Assembly: GCA_938021685.1 (NCBI GenBank)
Contig: CALIFM010000035.1
Location: forward strand, 1 to 13,320
DNA from: an uncultured Gammaproteobacteria bacterium
GTDB taxonomy: Bacteria > Pseudomonadota > Gammaproteobacteria > Arenicellales > Poriferihabitantaceae
DNA length: 13,320 nt
Direction: 5' to 3'
Below the pieces are notes generated by a model. It did no database searches, was not told where the DNA came from, and was given only the letters and a program-made list of their open reading frames with translations. The position numbers and the translations under genes are program-made. Every line of letters starts with the position of its first letter. Position 1 is the first letter of the stretch. Shown piece after piece: positions 6,518 to 13,320 of the stretch.

Positions 6518-8359
6518 ATGTGCGGTATTGTATGTGCAGTTTCGGATAAGCCAGTGTTGCCTTTATTGATTGAAGGGTTAAAAAAGCTGGAGTATCGTGG
6601 CTATGATTCGGCGGGTGTGGCTTTATATGACCCGCAGCCGGATGGCGATCAATTTGCTCGTACCCGCAGCGTTGGTCGTATTGCCAAGCTTGAAAGTGCT
6701 TTAGCTAAAAAGCAAGACAGCTTAAGTAGTGCGGGCATTGCCCACACTCGTTGGGCCACGCATGGCAAGCCAACGCAGTTCAATACACATCCTCATGTCA
6801 GCAGTGGCAAGGTAGCGCTGGTGCATAATGGCATTATTGAAAACTATCAAGGCTTGCGTGACGAGTTGATTGAGGCAGGGTATGTCTTTAGTTCAGAGAC
6901 CGATACTGAGGTGATGGTACATGAAATTCATCGTCAATTATCCTTAGGCCATGATTTGCTTGAGGCGGTGCAAAGCACCGTTAAAAAGTTACGCGGTGCT
7001 TATGCGATCGGTGTAATGAACGCCGATGAGCCACGTCGCATTATCGGTGCACGTTCGGGTTCGCCCATGGTAGTTGGTATTGGTGATAATGGGGGCTACA
7101 TTGCATCGGATATGTCAGCCTTATTATCAGTTACCCATGATTTTTACGTGTTGGAAGACGGTGATATTGTTGATATACAAGACGGCAAGATTACACTTAC
7201 AGATATTAATTTAAAGCCCGTTAAGCGTGCGGTGTTCACCAGCCAGCAGAGCGATGAAGCGGCTAAGCTCGGCGAATATCGCCACTATATGCTGAAAGAG
7301 ATTCACGAACAGCATCAAGCGCTTGCTGATACCTTAGAAGGGCGCATCAGCGGCACCCATGTATTAGAAGGCATCTGTGGTGCAGATGATCAAGCCCTGT
7401 TTTCGCAGCTTGAAGCGATCCAAATCATTGCTTGTGGTACTAGCTATTATGCTGGCTTGGTGGCTAAGCACTGGTTTGAAAAATACGGCATGCCTTGCCA
7501 AGTAGAAATTGCCAGTGAATTTCGCTCACGCAAGCATGTGGTGCCCAATAATTGTTTGGTGGTCACCTTGTCTCAGTCGGGTGAAACGATTGACACTTTG
7601 GGTGCCCTCAAGGTAGCGATGGAAGCGGGTTTTGCACACTCTTTGAGCGTTTGCAATGTGCCCGAGTCGTCATTAGTTCGCGAATCGGATTTGGTGTTAA
7701 TGACCCGCGCTGGCCCAGAAATTGGGGTGGCCTCCACCAAGGCATTTACCACGCAATTGGCAGCTTTACTTCTATTGGTATGTGCTGTGTGTCGCCATAA
7801 AAACCTAAGTGAAGAGCAACAGGCAGCCATTGTGACAGAATTACGAGAATTGCCAGCTTTAGCCGCTAAAGTGGTCAGCCGTGCTAGCGAATTTGAAGCG
7901 CTCGCAGAACAATTTTCAGACAAGCAGCACGCTTTGTTTTTAGGGCGTGGTTCGCATTACCCCATCGCCATGGAAGGAGCCCTGAAGCTAAAAGAAATTT
8001 CTTACATCCATGCCGAGGCTTACGCTGCCGGTGAGCTAAAGCATGGCCCCTTGGCGTTGGTGGACGAAAACATGCCGGTGGTGGCCGTAGCGCCAAACAA
8101 TAGTTTGCTAGAAAAACTAAAAGTCAACATTGAGGCAGTCAAAGCCCGTGGCGGGAAAATGTTAGTGTTTGCCGATGAAGAAGCAGATATCGAAAACGAT
8201 AAAAACTGCCAGATCATCAAAATTACGGCGGTTGATAACATAATTTCGCCGATCATTTTTATCATCCCTTTGCAGTTGTTAGCCTATTACGTAGCTTTAA
8301 TTAAAGGCACGGATGTGGACAAGCCGCGTAATCTAGCCAAGTCGGTGACCGTAGAATAG
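6518..8359 (+). CDS. glmS: glutamine-fructose-6-phosphate aminotransferase (isomerizing)
   Basis: This is a 613-residue protein, against 609 in E. coli. The N-terminal class II glutaminase domain starts with nucleophile Cys2 (MCGIV) and has EYRGYDSAG (25-33), HTRWATHG (76-83) and HNGIIENY (103-110). Two SIS domains follow, with CGTSYYAG (306-313), SQSGETIDT (352-360), STKAFTTQ (406-413), HGPLAL (509-514) and the C-terminal DKPRNLAKSVTVE holding the active-site Lys608. It makes glucosamine-6-P from fructose-6-P and glutamine, the committed step of amino-sugar synthesis. GTAGGG (6505-6510), overlapping the glmU stop, serves as ribosome binding site, which suggests translational coupling. The 9-nt gap leaves no room for a glmS ribozyme or for an sRNA-regulated leader of the enteric kind. 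Residue 6 is Cys where E. coli has Gly (MCGIVG). Confidence 0.97.
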   Translation: MCGIVCAVSDKPVLPLLIEGLKKLEYRGYDSAGVALYDPQPDGDQFARTRSVGRIAKLESALAKKQDSLSSAGIAHTRWATHGKPTQFNTHPHVSSGKVALVHNGIIENYQGLRDELIEAGYVFSSETDTEVMVHEIHRQLSLGHDLLEAVQSTVKKLRGAYAIGVMNADEPRRIIGARSGSPMVVGIGDNGGYIASDMSALLSVTHDFYVLEDGDIVDIQDGKITLTDINLKPVKRAVFTSQQSDEAAKLGEYRHYMLKEIHEQHQALADTLEGRISGTHVLEGICGADDQALFSQLEAIQIIACGTSYYAGLVAKHWFEKYGMPCQVEIASEFRSRKHVVPNNCLVVTLSQSGETIDTLGALKVAMEAGFAHSLSVCNVPESSLVRESDLVLMTRAGPEIGVASTKAFTTQLAALLLLVCAVCRHKNLSEEQQAAIVTELRELPALAAKVVSRASEFEALAEQFSDKQHALFLGRGSHYPIAMEGALKLKEISYIHAEAYAAGELKHGPLALVDENMPVVAVAPNNSLLEKLKVNIEAVKARGGKMLVFADEEADIENDKNCQIIKITAVDNIISPIIFIIPLQLLAYYVALIKGTDVDKPRNLAKSVTVE

Positions 8360-8382
8360 CTAACCGGCAATGCTTAAGGGTG

Positions 8383-10026
8383 TCAGGAAAGCTTGATTTC
8401 ATCGAGGTAGTGTTCAACAAAATGATCGATGGCAGCAGTGGCGGCCGAAGAATGATCACGTGTCTTAGAAACCAGTTCTTGGCTGATATCGCCCGAGATT
8501 TGCTTGCCTAGCTCGACACCCCATTGATCGAAGGAATTGATGTTCCAAATAATGCCCTGCACAAACACCTTATGCTCATACATGGCGACAAGCTGCCCAA
8601 GGGAATAAGGTGTTAGGTGATTAATTAAAATGAGGCTTGAAGGTGTGTTACCGTGAAAGACACGATAGGGCACTAACGATTCTGGTAAGCCTCTTTCTTG
8701 GTGCTCTTGGCGTGCCTGTGCATCGGTTTTGCCCATCATCATCGTTTCAGATTGGCCCACCATGTTACTGAACAATAATTCTTGGTGCTGTGGAATGGTG
8801 AAGCTGTTGTTGATGGTGCCAATAAAATCAATCGGCACCAAGGTGCGACCCTGATGCAGGTGTTGGAAATAAGCATGCTGTGCATTATTACCAGTTGAGC
8901 CCCAGATGATCGGCCCGGTGGCGTAGTCGACCATTTCGCCGTTGCGGGCTGTGGACTTGCCGTTACTTTCCATGTCCATTTGTTGCAAGAAGGCCGGGAA
9001 AATACTTAGCAAGTGGGCATAAGGAATGATCGCTAAGGTTTGTGCGTCTAAAAAATTGCGATTCCAAATACCAAGGAGTGCCATCAATACCGGAATATTT
9101 TCTTCATAGGGCGCATTTTGGAAATGCTGGTCCATGGCATAGGCGCCATCAAGCAGGGCTTTAAAATGCACCATACCTACGCCAAGCGCCAACGGCAAGC
9201 CGATGGCTGACCACAATGAATAGCGGCCGCCTACCCAGTCCCAAAACTCGAAAATATTTTGTTCATCTATACCGAATTCGGTGGCCAGTTCGATAGCAGT
9301 AGACAACGCCACAAAGTGTTTGGCAACGTCGCTTTCAGCGCTGGTGCGGCGCAAAAACCACTCGCGTGCTGTACGTGCATTGCGCATGGTTTCTTGGGTG
9401 GTGAAAGTTTTGGATGCGATGATGAATAAGGTTGTTTCTGCATCGGTGTGTTTTAGAATGCTGGCAAAATCTGCGCTGTCTAAATTGGATACAAAGGACA
9501 CAGAAAGATGTTCAACATGAAAGGCCTTAAGCGCTTCATAGGCCATTTTAGGCCCAAGATCAGAGCCGCCGATACCAATAGAGATCACTTTGTTAATCGG
9601 CTTGCCTGTATAGCCCAGCCATTGTCCCTCGTGCACTTGGCTGACAAAATCGCTCATCTTTTTAAGCTCATGGGCAATGGCGGGCTTGACATCGACTCCG
9701 TCAACAAAAATGGGCGCGGTCGTTGGATCACGCAAAGCCGTATGTAGCACAGCGCGCCCCTCAGTGTGGTTGATTTTGTCGCCACTAAACAGGCGCTCAG
9801 TCCAGTCGCCCAGTTGGCATTGGTTTGCTAAATCAATCAGCGTAGCTTTTATCTCGTCATTAATGCGTTGACGAGAATAGTTGAATAGCAAGTCATCATG
9901 CGCAATTTGATAGCGCTCGCCGCGCTCGGTGTCTTGCGAGAAAGCATCATGCAAGGAATCTTGTTGCGGGTTATTTGCAAGTGTTTGCAGTTTTGCCCAT
10001 GCTTTTGTGGTGGTCGGGTTGGTCAT
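8383..10026 (-). CDS. pgi: glucose-6-phosphate isomerase
   Basis: This is a 547-residue protein, against 549 in E. coli. Both family signatures are present: DWVGGRYSLWSAIGLPLA (263-280) and GIIWNINSFDQWGVELGK (491-508). Catalytic-type residues are Glu353 in MESNGKS, His384 in NNAQHAYFQ, and Lys508. The phosphate-binding loop ISIGIGGSDLG (149-159) and SKTFTTQETM (205-214) are intact. It interconverts glucose-6-P and fructose-6-P in the cytoplasm. The N-terminus MTNPTTTKAW aligns with that of E. coli Pgi, supporting the start, although AAGGA directly abuts the ATG with no spacer. It converges on glmS with only 23 bp between stops, and no hairpin-plus-T terminator is evident there. Its product fructose-6-P is the GlmS substrate, so the two neighbours compete for or share one pool. 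Confidence 0.97.
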   Translation of the reverse strand: MTNPTTTKAWAKLQTLANNPQQDSLHDAFSQDTERGERYQIAHDDLLFNYSRQRINDEIKATLIDLANQCQLGDWTERLFSGDKINHTEGRAVLHTALRDPTTAPIFVDGVDVKPAIAHELKKMSDFVSQVHEGQWLGYTGKPINKVISIGIGGSDLGPKMAYEALKAFHVEHLSVSFVSNLDSADFASILKHTDAETTLFIIASKTFTTQETMRNARTAREWFLRRTSAESDVAKHFVALSTAIELATEFGIDEQNIFEFWDWVGGRYSLWSAIGLPLALGVGMVHFKALLDGAYAMDQHFQNAPYEENIPVLMALLGIWNRNFLDAQTLAIIPYAHLLSIFPAFLQQMDMESNGKSTARNGEMVDYATGPIIWGSTGNNAQHAYFQHLHQGRTLVPIDFIGTINNSFTIPQHQELLFSNMVGQSETMMMGKTDAQARQEHQERGLPESLVPYRVFHGNTPSSLILINHLTPYSLGQLVAMYEHKVFVQGIIWNINSFDQWGVELGKQISGDISQELVSKTRDHSSAATAAIDHFVEHYLDEIKLS

Positions 10027-10076
10027 TCCTTGTTTAAATTTATTATTTTCCTAGCTGCTGAGCATGGTTTTTATTC

Positions 10077-10103
10077 TTGTTTTATTTTTGATCCGAATAT
10101 AAT
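10077..10103 (+). promoter_or_regulatory. putative sigma70 promoter upstream of the membrane-protein gene
   Basis: A perfect TATAAT at 10098-10103 lies in the 241-bp gap between pgi and the 10268 gene. The best -35 is TTGTTT (10077-10082) at a short 15-bp spacing. Transcription would start near 10110, giving a leader of about 40 nt to the small ORF at 10152 and about 158 nt to the gene at 10268. Confidence 0.35.
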
Positions 10104-10151
10104 AGAAGCGCCTTTTAATAGTTCACTTTGAATAATGCAGCGCAATTTTAC

Positions 10152-10265
10152 ATGAAAGTGGTTAGCTACATTGGCGATATTGTTGTCGGGCTTTTAAACC
10201 TAGCGTACCTTGAGTTTTGGGCTAATGGTCGCATTTATATAACGATACTTATTCATTTACGCTAA
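10152..10265 (+). CDS. possible 37-residue hydrophobic small protein or leader ORF
   Basis: An ATG-to-TAA frame of 37 codons ends 2 nt before the ATG of the next gene. The predicted peptide starts MKVVSYIGDIVVGLLNLAYL and ends ITILIHLR: hydrophobic, with few charges, and able to form a short membrane segment. It sits downstream of a perfect -10 box. The downstream gene has no visible Shine-Dalgarno sequence, so translation of this frame could feed ribosomes to it. Against it, no ribosome binding site precedes its own ATG and I recognise no family. It may be only leader sequence that happens to be open. Confidence 0.25.
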   Translation: MKVVSYIGDIVVGLLNLAYLEFWANGRIYITILIHLR

Positions 10266-10267
10266 TT

Positions 10268-10978
10268 ATGAATCAATTCCCTAGTTCTTCAACGACACGC
10301 AAAAGCGGTAAGCGTTTTGGCTGCTTGTCTGTGTTTGGTATCATGCTGCTCACGATTGCGGTGACCGTTGGTGTTACTTATTGGTTGTTGTTCCCCAAGG
10401 GCTTCACTCCGGTAGAATTAAGCCAAAAAGAGGAGCAAGTATTGGAGAAAAAGCTTGCGATTTTTGAAGGAATTTCTGGAGCGAATGCAACTTCTTTATC
10501 GTCTACTTCATCGGGCACTGCGCTCAGTGCAGATTTAGATTCCAGTGGTACTTTGCAGCCCGAAGCATATAGTGAAGAAGGCGGAGTGCGTAAGCTGGGC
10601 ATCACCGAGCGTGAGATCAATGCCATTTTGGCGAAAAACACCGACTTAGCTGACAAAGTTGCCATTGACTTGGCAGATCGCTTAATCAGCGCCAAGTTGC
10701 GCTTGCCGATGGAAGAAGACTTCCCGCTTTTTGGCGGAAAAATATTAAAGGCGCGTGCTGGCTTGGAAATTGCTTATGAAAACGAGCGCCCAGTGGTGAT
10801 ATTAAAAGGCGTAAGCGTAATGGGCGTGCCGGTGCCAAGTGCTTGGCTGGGTGGCTTGAAAAACATCGATTTGGTCAAAGAGTTTGGGCAAGGTGATGGC
10901 TTTTGGAGTGCATTTGCTGAAGGTATTGAGCAAGCACAAGTAGTTGATGGCATGCTTAATATTCAGCTAAAGGAGTAG
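10268..10978 (+). CDS. single-pass membrane-anchored protein of unknown function
   Basis: This is a 236-residue protein. A basic N-terminus (TRKSGKRFG) precedes one hydrophobic segment at about residues 18-42 (LSVFGIMLLTIAVTVGVTYWL), so the rest most likely faces the periplasm. A low-complexity Ser/Thr/Ala-rich linker at about 71-95 separates the anchor from a C-terminal domain (about 105-236). That domain has LGITEREINAILAKNTDLA, DLADRLISAKLRLPMEED, FGGKILKARAGLEIAYENERPVV and VMGVPVPSAWLGGLKNIDLV. The pattern seems familiar from conserved gammaproteobacterial hypothetical proteins, but I cannot give a family name or function. No catalytic motif is evident. The ATG lacks a Shine-Dalgarno sequence. 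A probable terminator at 11017 separates it from iscR, so it appears to be its own unit, possibly with the small ORF before it. Confidence 0.8.
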   Translation: MNQFPSSSTTRKSGKRFGCLSVFGIMLLTIAVTVGVTYWLLFPKGFTPVELSQKEEQVLEKKLAIFEGISGANATSLSSTSSGTALSADLDSSGTLQPEAYSEEGGVRKLGITEREINAILAKNTDLADKVAIDLADRLISAKLRLPMEEDFPLFGGKILKARAGLEIAYENERPVVILKGVSVMGVPVPSAWLGGLKNIDLVKEFGQGDGFWSAFAEGIEQAQVVDGMLNIQLKE

Positions 10979-11016
10979 CTAAGCACAACGAGGCGCCCCT
11001 CCCAAATTAAATTTAT

Positions 11017-11055
11017 AGCCGTACTCGAATATTCTCGAAATCGGCTAACCTTTTT
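11017..11055 (+). terminator. probable intrinsic terminator after the membrane-protein gene
   Basis: AGCCG (11017-11021) pairs with CGGCT (11042-11046). Inside it, TCGA (11025-11028) pairs with TCGA (11035-11038) around ATATTC, with a 3x3 internal loop between the stems. Four bases later comes TTTTT (11051-11055). It lies 39 nt past the stop of the 10268 gene and before the iscR control region. The internal loop and delayed T-run make it moderate, not ideal. Confidence 0.45.
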
Positions 11056-11057
11056 GC

Positions 11058-11088
11058 TTAATAACCTAGTAAAATACTAGGTTATTAA
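11058..11088. promoter_or_regulatory. perfect 31-bp palindrome, probable IscR operator
   Basis: The left arm TTAATAACCTAGTA (11058-11071) and right arm TACTAGGTTATTAA (11075-11088) are exact reverse complements around AAA. The inner 25 bp (11061-11085) have the size and frame of E. coli IscR sites: ATA..CC.A.T, an AT-rich triplet centre, and A.T.GG.TAT. The outer AxAxCC/GGxTxT also matches the type 2 (apo-IscR) edges. It differs from the type 1 consensus at the GACT/AGTC core, reading TAGT/ACTA. It ends 30 bp before the iscR ATG and contains TAAAAT (11070-11075), a possible -10 box, so binding would block the promoter. Autoregulation is inferred. A weak AT-rich terminator hairpin is the alternative reading. 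Confidence 0.62.
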
Positions 11089-11118
11089 TTTTGGCACTCA
11101 AAAGATTCACGAGGCTCA

Positions 11119-11637
11119 ATGCGTTTAACCACTAAAGGCCGCTATGCGGTGACCGCCATGCTCGACCTTGCGCTGCATCAGCAGTTGGATGCGGCTAGTG
11201 ATGTGAGCAAGGCTGGTGATGTGGCGGTGACGCTGAGCGATATTGCCGAGAATCAAAACATCTCCCTAGCTTATCTGGAACAGTTGTTTGCTAAGTTGCG
11301 CCATCATGGTTTAGTGGAAGGAGTTCGCGGCCCGGGCGGTGGATATCGTTTGGCGCGTGACGTAGACAGCATCTCAATGGCACAAATTATTACGGCAGTA
11401 GATGAGCCAATGGAGTTTATGGACTGCGGCGGCAAAGAAAACTGTCATGACGGTGAGAAGTGCATTTCGCATCATGTGTGGAGCAAGTTGACGGACGAAA
11501 TTGACGGCTTTTTATCCAATATTTATTTGGGTGAAATGATGCGGGAATCTGCCCTAGAAATACAAAATAGCCAGCAGCATGGGAAGGCCCAACAAGACAA
11601 CGAAGCAGCGCAGCATGTTGCTTTACCAATTAGTTAA
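11119..11637 (+). CDS. iscR: Rrf2-family Fe-S-sensing regulator IscR
   Basis: This is a 172-residue protein. It has the winged-helix N-terminus MRLTTKGRYAVTAMLDLAL, recognition helix ISLAYLEQLFAKLR (48-61) with Glu54 equivalent to E. coli Glu43, which tunes site choice, and wing GVRGPGGGYRLARD. The cluster ligands are all present: Cys103, Cys109, Cys115 and His118, with the same spacing as E. coli Cys92/98/104 and His107. The numbering shift comes from an extra 11 or so residues (around QLDAASDVSKAGDV) between the first helix and the HTH. In E. coli, the [2Fe-2S] form represses isc genes and the apo form activates suf. GAGG at 11111-11114 gives a usable ribosome binding site. It heads a suf rather than isc operon, 14 nt before sufB, and likely controls itself through the palindrome upstream. 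Confidence 0.93.
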   Translation: MRLTTKGRYAVTAMLDLALHQQLDAASDVSKAGDVAVTLSDIAENQNISLAYLEQLFAKLRHHGLVEGVRGPGGGYRLARDVDSISMAQIITAVDEPMEFMDCGGKENCHDGEKCISHHVWSKLTDEIDGFLSNIYLGEMMRESALEIQNSQQHGKAQQDNEAAQHVALPIS

Positions 11638-11651
11638 TAAGAATTACTAAA

Positions 11652-13106
11652 ATGGGTTCAAACCAAGAATTAAAAGGCCTGATGGGCCGCGAGTATAAAG
11701 AAGGCTTTGTGACCGACATCGAATCGGACACGTTACCGCCGGGCTTGGATGAAAGCGTGGTGACGTTTATCTCAAAAAAGAAAAGCGAGCCACAATGGCT
11801 GCTGGACTGGCGCTTGGATGCCTTGGCACGTTGGCAAACAATGGAAGAACCTGACTGGGCCAAGCTCAATATTGACCCAATTGATTATCAGGAGATTTCC
11901 TACTACTCTGCACCGAAAGACCCGTCTGATGGGCCTAAAAGCCTTGATGAGGTTGACCCACGCTTAATCGAGACCTATGAAAAATTAGGCATTCCTGTCG
12001 CTGAGCAGGAAGTGCTGGCAGGCGTGCGCAATATTGCGGTGGACATGGTGTTTGACAGCGTGTCGGTGGCCACCACTTTTAAAGAGACTTTGGCCGAAGC
12101 AGGCGTGATTTTCTGCCCGCTTTCAGAAGCAATCGAAAGCCACCCAGAGCTGGTGAAGGAATATCTTGGTTCGGTGGTGCCGGTGGCGGATAATTATTTT
12201 GCGGCACTGAACTGCGCAGTATTTAGTGAAGGCTCGTTTGTGTACATCCCTAAAGGGGTGCGCTGTCCGATGGAACTGTCTACGTATTTTCGTATCAATG
12301 CGATGAATACGGGGCAATTTGAGCGCACCTTAATTATTGCCGATGAAGGCTCGTATGTGAGTTACCTTGAAGGCTGTACTGCTCCGCAGCGTGACGAAAA
12401 CCAGCTGCATGCAGCGGTGGTGGAGTTGGTATGCATGAAAGACGCCGAAATCAAATATTCAACCGTGCAAAACTGGTACCCAGGCGATGAAAACGGTGTA
12501 GGCGGTATTTATAACTTTGTCACTAAGCGCGGCATTTGTAAGGGAGACAACGCCAAGATATCATGGACGCAAGTGGAAACGGGTTCAGCCATTACGTGGA
12601 AGTATCCCAGCTGTGTGTTGCAGGGTGATAACTCAGTGGGCGAATTTTATTCGGTGGCCTTGACCAATAATTTGCAGCAGGCCGATACGGGTACTAAGAT
12701 GGTGCATATCGGCAAAAATTCTAAAAGCACGATCATTTCCAAAGGCATCTCCGCCGGTAAAGGACAGAATGCTTATCGTGGTTTGGTGCACATGGCCAAA
12801 GGGGCGGAAAATGCGCGTAATTATTCGCAGTGTGATTCTTTGTTGATGGGAGATCGCTGCGGTGCACATACGTTTCCGTACATGGAAATCAAAAACCCCA
12901 GCGCCAAAGTGGAACACGAGGCGACGACTTCTAAAATTGGTGAAGACCAGCTGTTCTATTGTCGCCAGCGAGGCTTGTCAGAGGAAGATGCGGTCTCGAT
13001 GATTGTGAACGGCTTTTGCAAAGAAGTGTTTAAAGAGCTGCCGATGGAGTTTGCGGTGGAAGCACAAAAATTATTAGAGATTAGTTTGGAAGGTGCAGTG
13101 GGTTAA
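11652..13106 (+). CDS. sufB: Fe-S cluster assembly scaffold subunit SufB
   Basis: This is a 484-residue protein, against 495 in E. coli. The C-terminal half is nearly diagnostic: SKGISAGKGQNAYRGLV (363-379), NARNYSQCDSLLMGDRCGAHTFPY with Cys403 (E. coli Cys405), VEHEATTSKIGEDQLFYC with His422-Glu423, and SMIVNGFCKEVF. Cys242 in LEGCTAP matches the E. coli Cys254 region of the core beta-helix. SufB with SufC and SufD forms the SufBC2D complex that builds nascent clusters in the cytoplasm using sulfur from SufS. It follows iscR by 14 nt with a weak ribosome binding site, and it precedes sufC by 80 nt. No sufA lies between the regulator and sufB, unlike the E. coli sufABCDSE order. Confidence 0.97.
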   Translation: MGSNQELKGLMGREYKEGFVTDIESDTLPPGLDESVVTFISKKKSEPQWLLDWRLDALARWQTMEEPDWAKLNIDPIDYQEISYYSAPKDPSDGPKSLDEVDPRLIETYEKLGIPVAEQEVLAGVRNIAVDMVFDSVSVATTFKETLAEAGVIFCPLSEAIESHPELVKEYLGSVVPVADNYFAALNCAVFSEGSFVYIPKGVRCPMELSTYFRINAMNTGQFERTLIIADEGSYVSYLEGCTAPQRDENQLHAAVVELVCMKDAEIKYSTVQNWYPGDENGVGGIYNFVTKRGICKGDNAKISWTQVETGSAITWKYPSCVLQGDNSVGEFYSVALTNNLQQADTGTKMVHIGKNSKSTIISKGISAGKGQNAYRGLVHMAKGAENARNYSQCDSLLMGDRCGAHTFPYMEIKNPSAKVEHEATTSKIGEDQLFYCRQRGLSEEDAVSMIVNGFCKEVFKELPMEFAVEAQKLLEISLEGAVG

Positions 13107-13186
13107 GCCTTGTTAGGCCAATCCTGCTGAGCTAGCCAGATATAAAATTGCGGGCGTGTGCCCCAGAACCAATTAAATAAACAAAG

Positions 13187-13320
13187 ATGTTAAACATTGA
13201 AAATTTAACCGCCGAAGTTGAAGGCAAGGAAATTCTTAAAGGTGTCAACCTCAGCATTGGCAATGGCGAAGTGCATGCCCTTATGGGGCCGAATGGCTCG
13301 GGCAAAAGTACCTTGGCAGC
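13187..13320 (+). CDS. sufC: SufC ATPase, N-terminal part (runs off the window)
   Basis: The first 44 codons are present: MLNIENLTAEVEGKEILKGV, then GEVHALMGPNGSGKSTL. The Walker A loop GPNGSGKST is at 34-42. This is the start of an ABC-type ATPase, and the closeness to E. coli SufC plus the position after sufB identify it. SufC binds SufB and SufD and couples ATP hydrolysis to cluster assembly. Truncation is only due to the window edge. The ribosome binding site is poor (ACAAAG just before the ATG). The 80-nt gap from sufB holds a small GC hairpin, GGGC-GTGT-GCCC (13152-13163), without a T-run, so it is not a terminator. Confidence 0.92.
   Translation, partial: MLNIENLTAEVEGKEILKGVNLSIGNGEVHALMGPNGSGKSTLA

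Noticed and set aside
8360..8382. Bidirectional terminator between glmS and pgi
   Set aside because: I could not find an inverted repeat with flanking T-runs in the 23-bp gap.
11025..11040. A match to the eukaryotic heat-shock element pattern (GAA..TTC..GAA)
   Set aside because: Bacteria do not use HSF. The same bases are better explained as the inner stem of the terminator hairpin.
13152..13163. GGGC-GTGT-GCCC hairpin between sufB and sufC as a terminator
   Set aside because: It has only 4 base pairs and no T-run, and suf genes are normally cotranscribed. At most it affects mRNA stability.
1..13320. A new multi-gene defence, mobile or secondary-metabolite system
   Set aside because: No transposase, integrase, nuclease, toxin-antitoxin pair, CRISPR repeat or biosynthetic cluster is visible. 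Nearly all genes are recognisable housekeeping genes.

Overview
The window looks like chromosomal core DNA from a gammaproteobacterium. The evidence is a divergent rluD/bamD pair, a glmU-glmS operon, Hsp15 (HslR), a BamD lipoprotein, and an IscR-type regulator heading a suf operon. Most genes have a middling GC content. Gene density and the free-living, outer-membrane-bearing gene set fit an environmental, perhaps marine, lineage, but I cannot name a genus from sequence alone.

Layout. (1) 44-439, minus: hslR, a ribosome-rescue S4 protein. (2) 538-1179, plus: a small outer-membrane beta-barrel protein. (3) 1323-1658, plus: an AT-rich DUF3781-type gene whose 3' end overlaps, tail to tail, the next gene and that gene's probable terminator. 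(4) 1634-3067, minus: a secreted DUF4139 protein, sitting downstream of rluD (3179-4153, minus). (5) 4174-5076, plus: bamD, starting only 20 bp from the rluD start, so the two promoters must overlap each other and the coding regions. (6) 5120-8359, plus: glmU then glmS, 9 nt apart. (7) 8383-10026, minus: pgi, convergent with glmS. (8) 10268-10978, plus: a membrane-anchored protein of unknown function, with a possible 37-residue ORF directly in front. (9) 11119 to the window end: iscR, sufB and the first 44 codons of sufC, behind a perfect 14-bp-arm palindrome that is probably an operator.

How the genes fit together. Pgi interconverts glucose-6-P and fructose-6-P. GlmS takes fructose-6-P and glutamine to glucosamine-6-P, and GlmU makes UDP-GlcNAc for peptidoglycan and LPS. 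BamD belongs to the complex that inserts beta-barrel proteins such as the 538-1179 product. RluD and Hsp15 act on the large ribosomal subunit. IscR, SufB and SufC form the start of an Fe-S cluster assembly operon that probably controls itself through the palindrome.

I see no mobile element, CRISPR array, tRNA or rRNA, and no convincing new multi-gene system. The most informative non-routine items are the IscR-like palindrome, the AT-rich DUF3781 gene reading through a neighbour's terminator, the 20-bp divergent rluD/bamD junction, and the small ORF at 10152. No gene-free stretch exceeds 300 bases.
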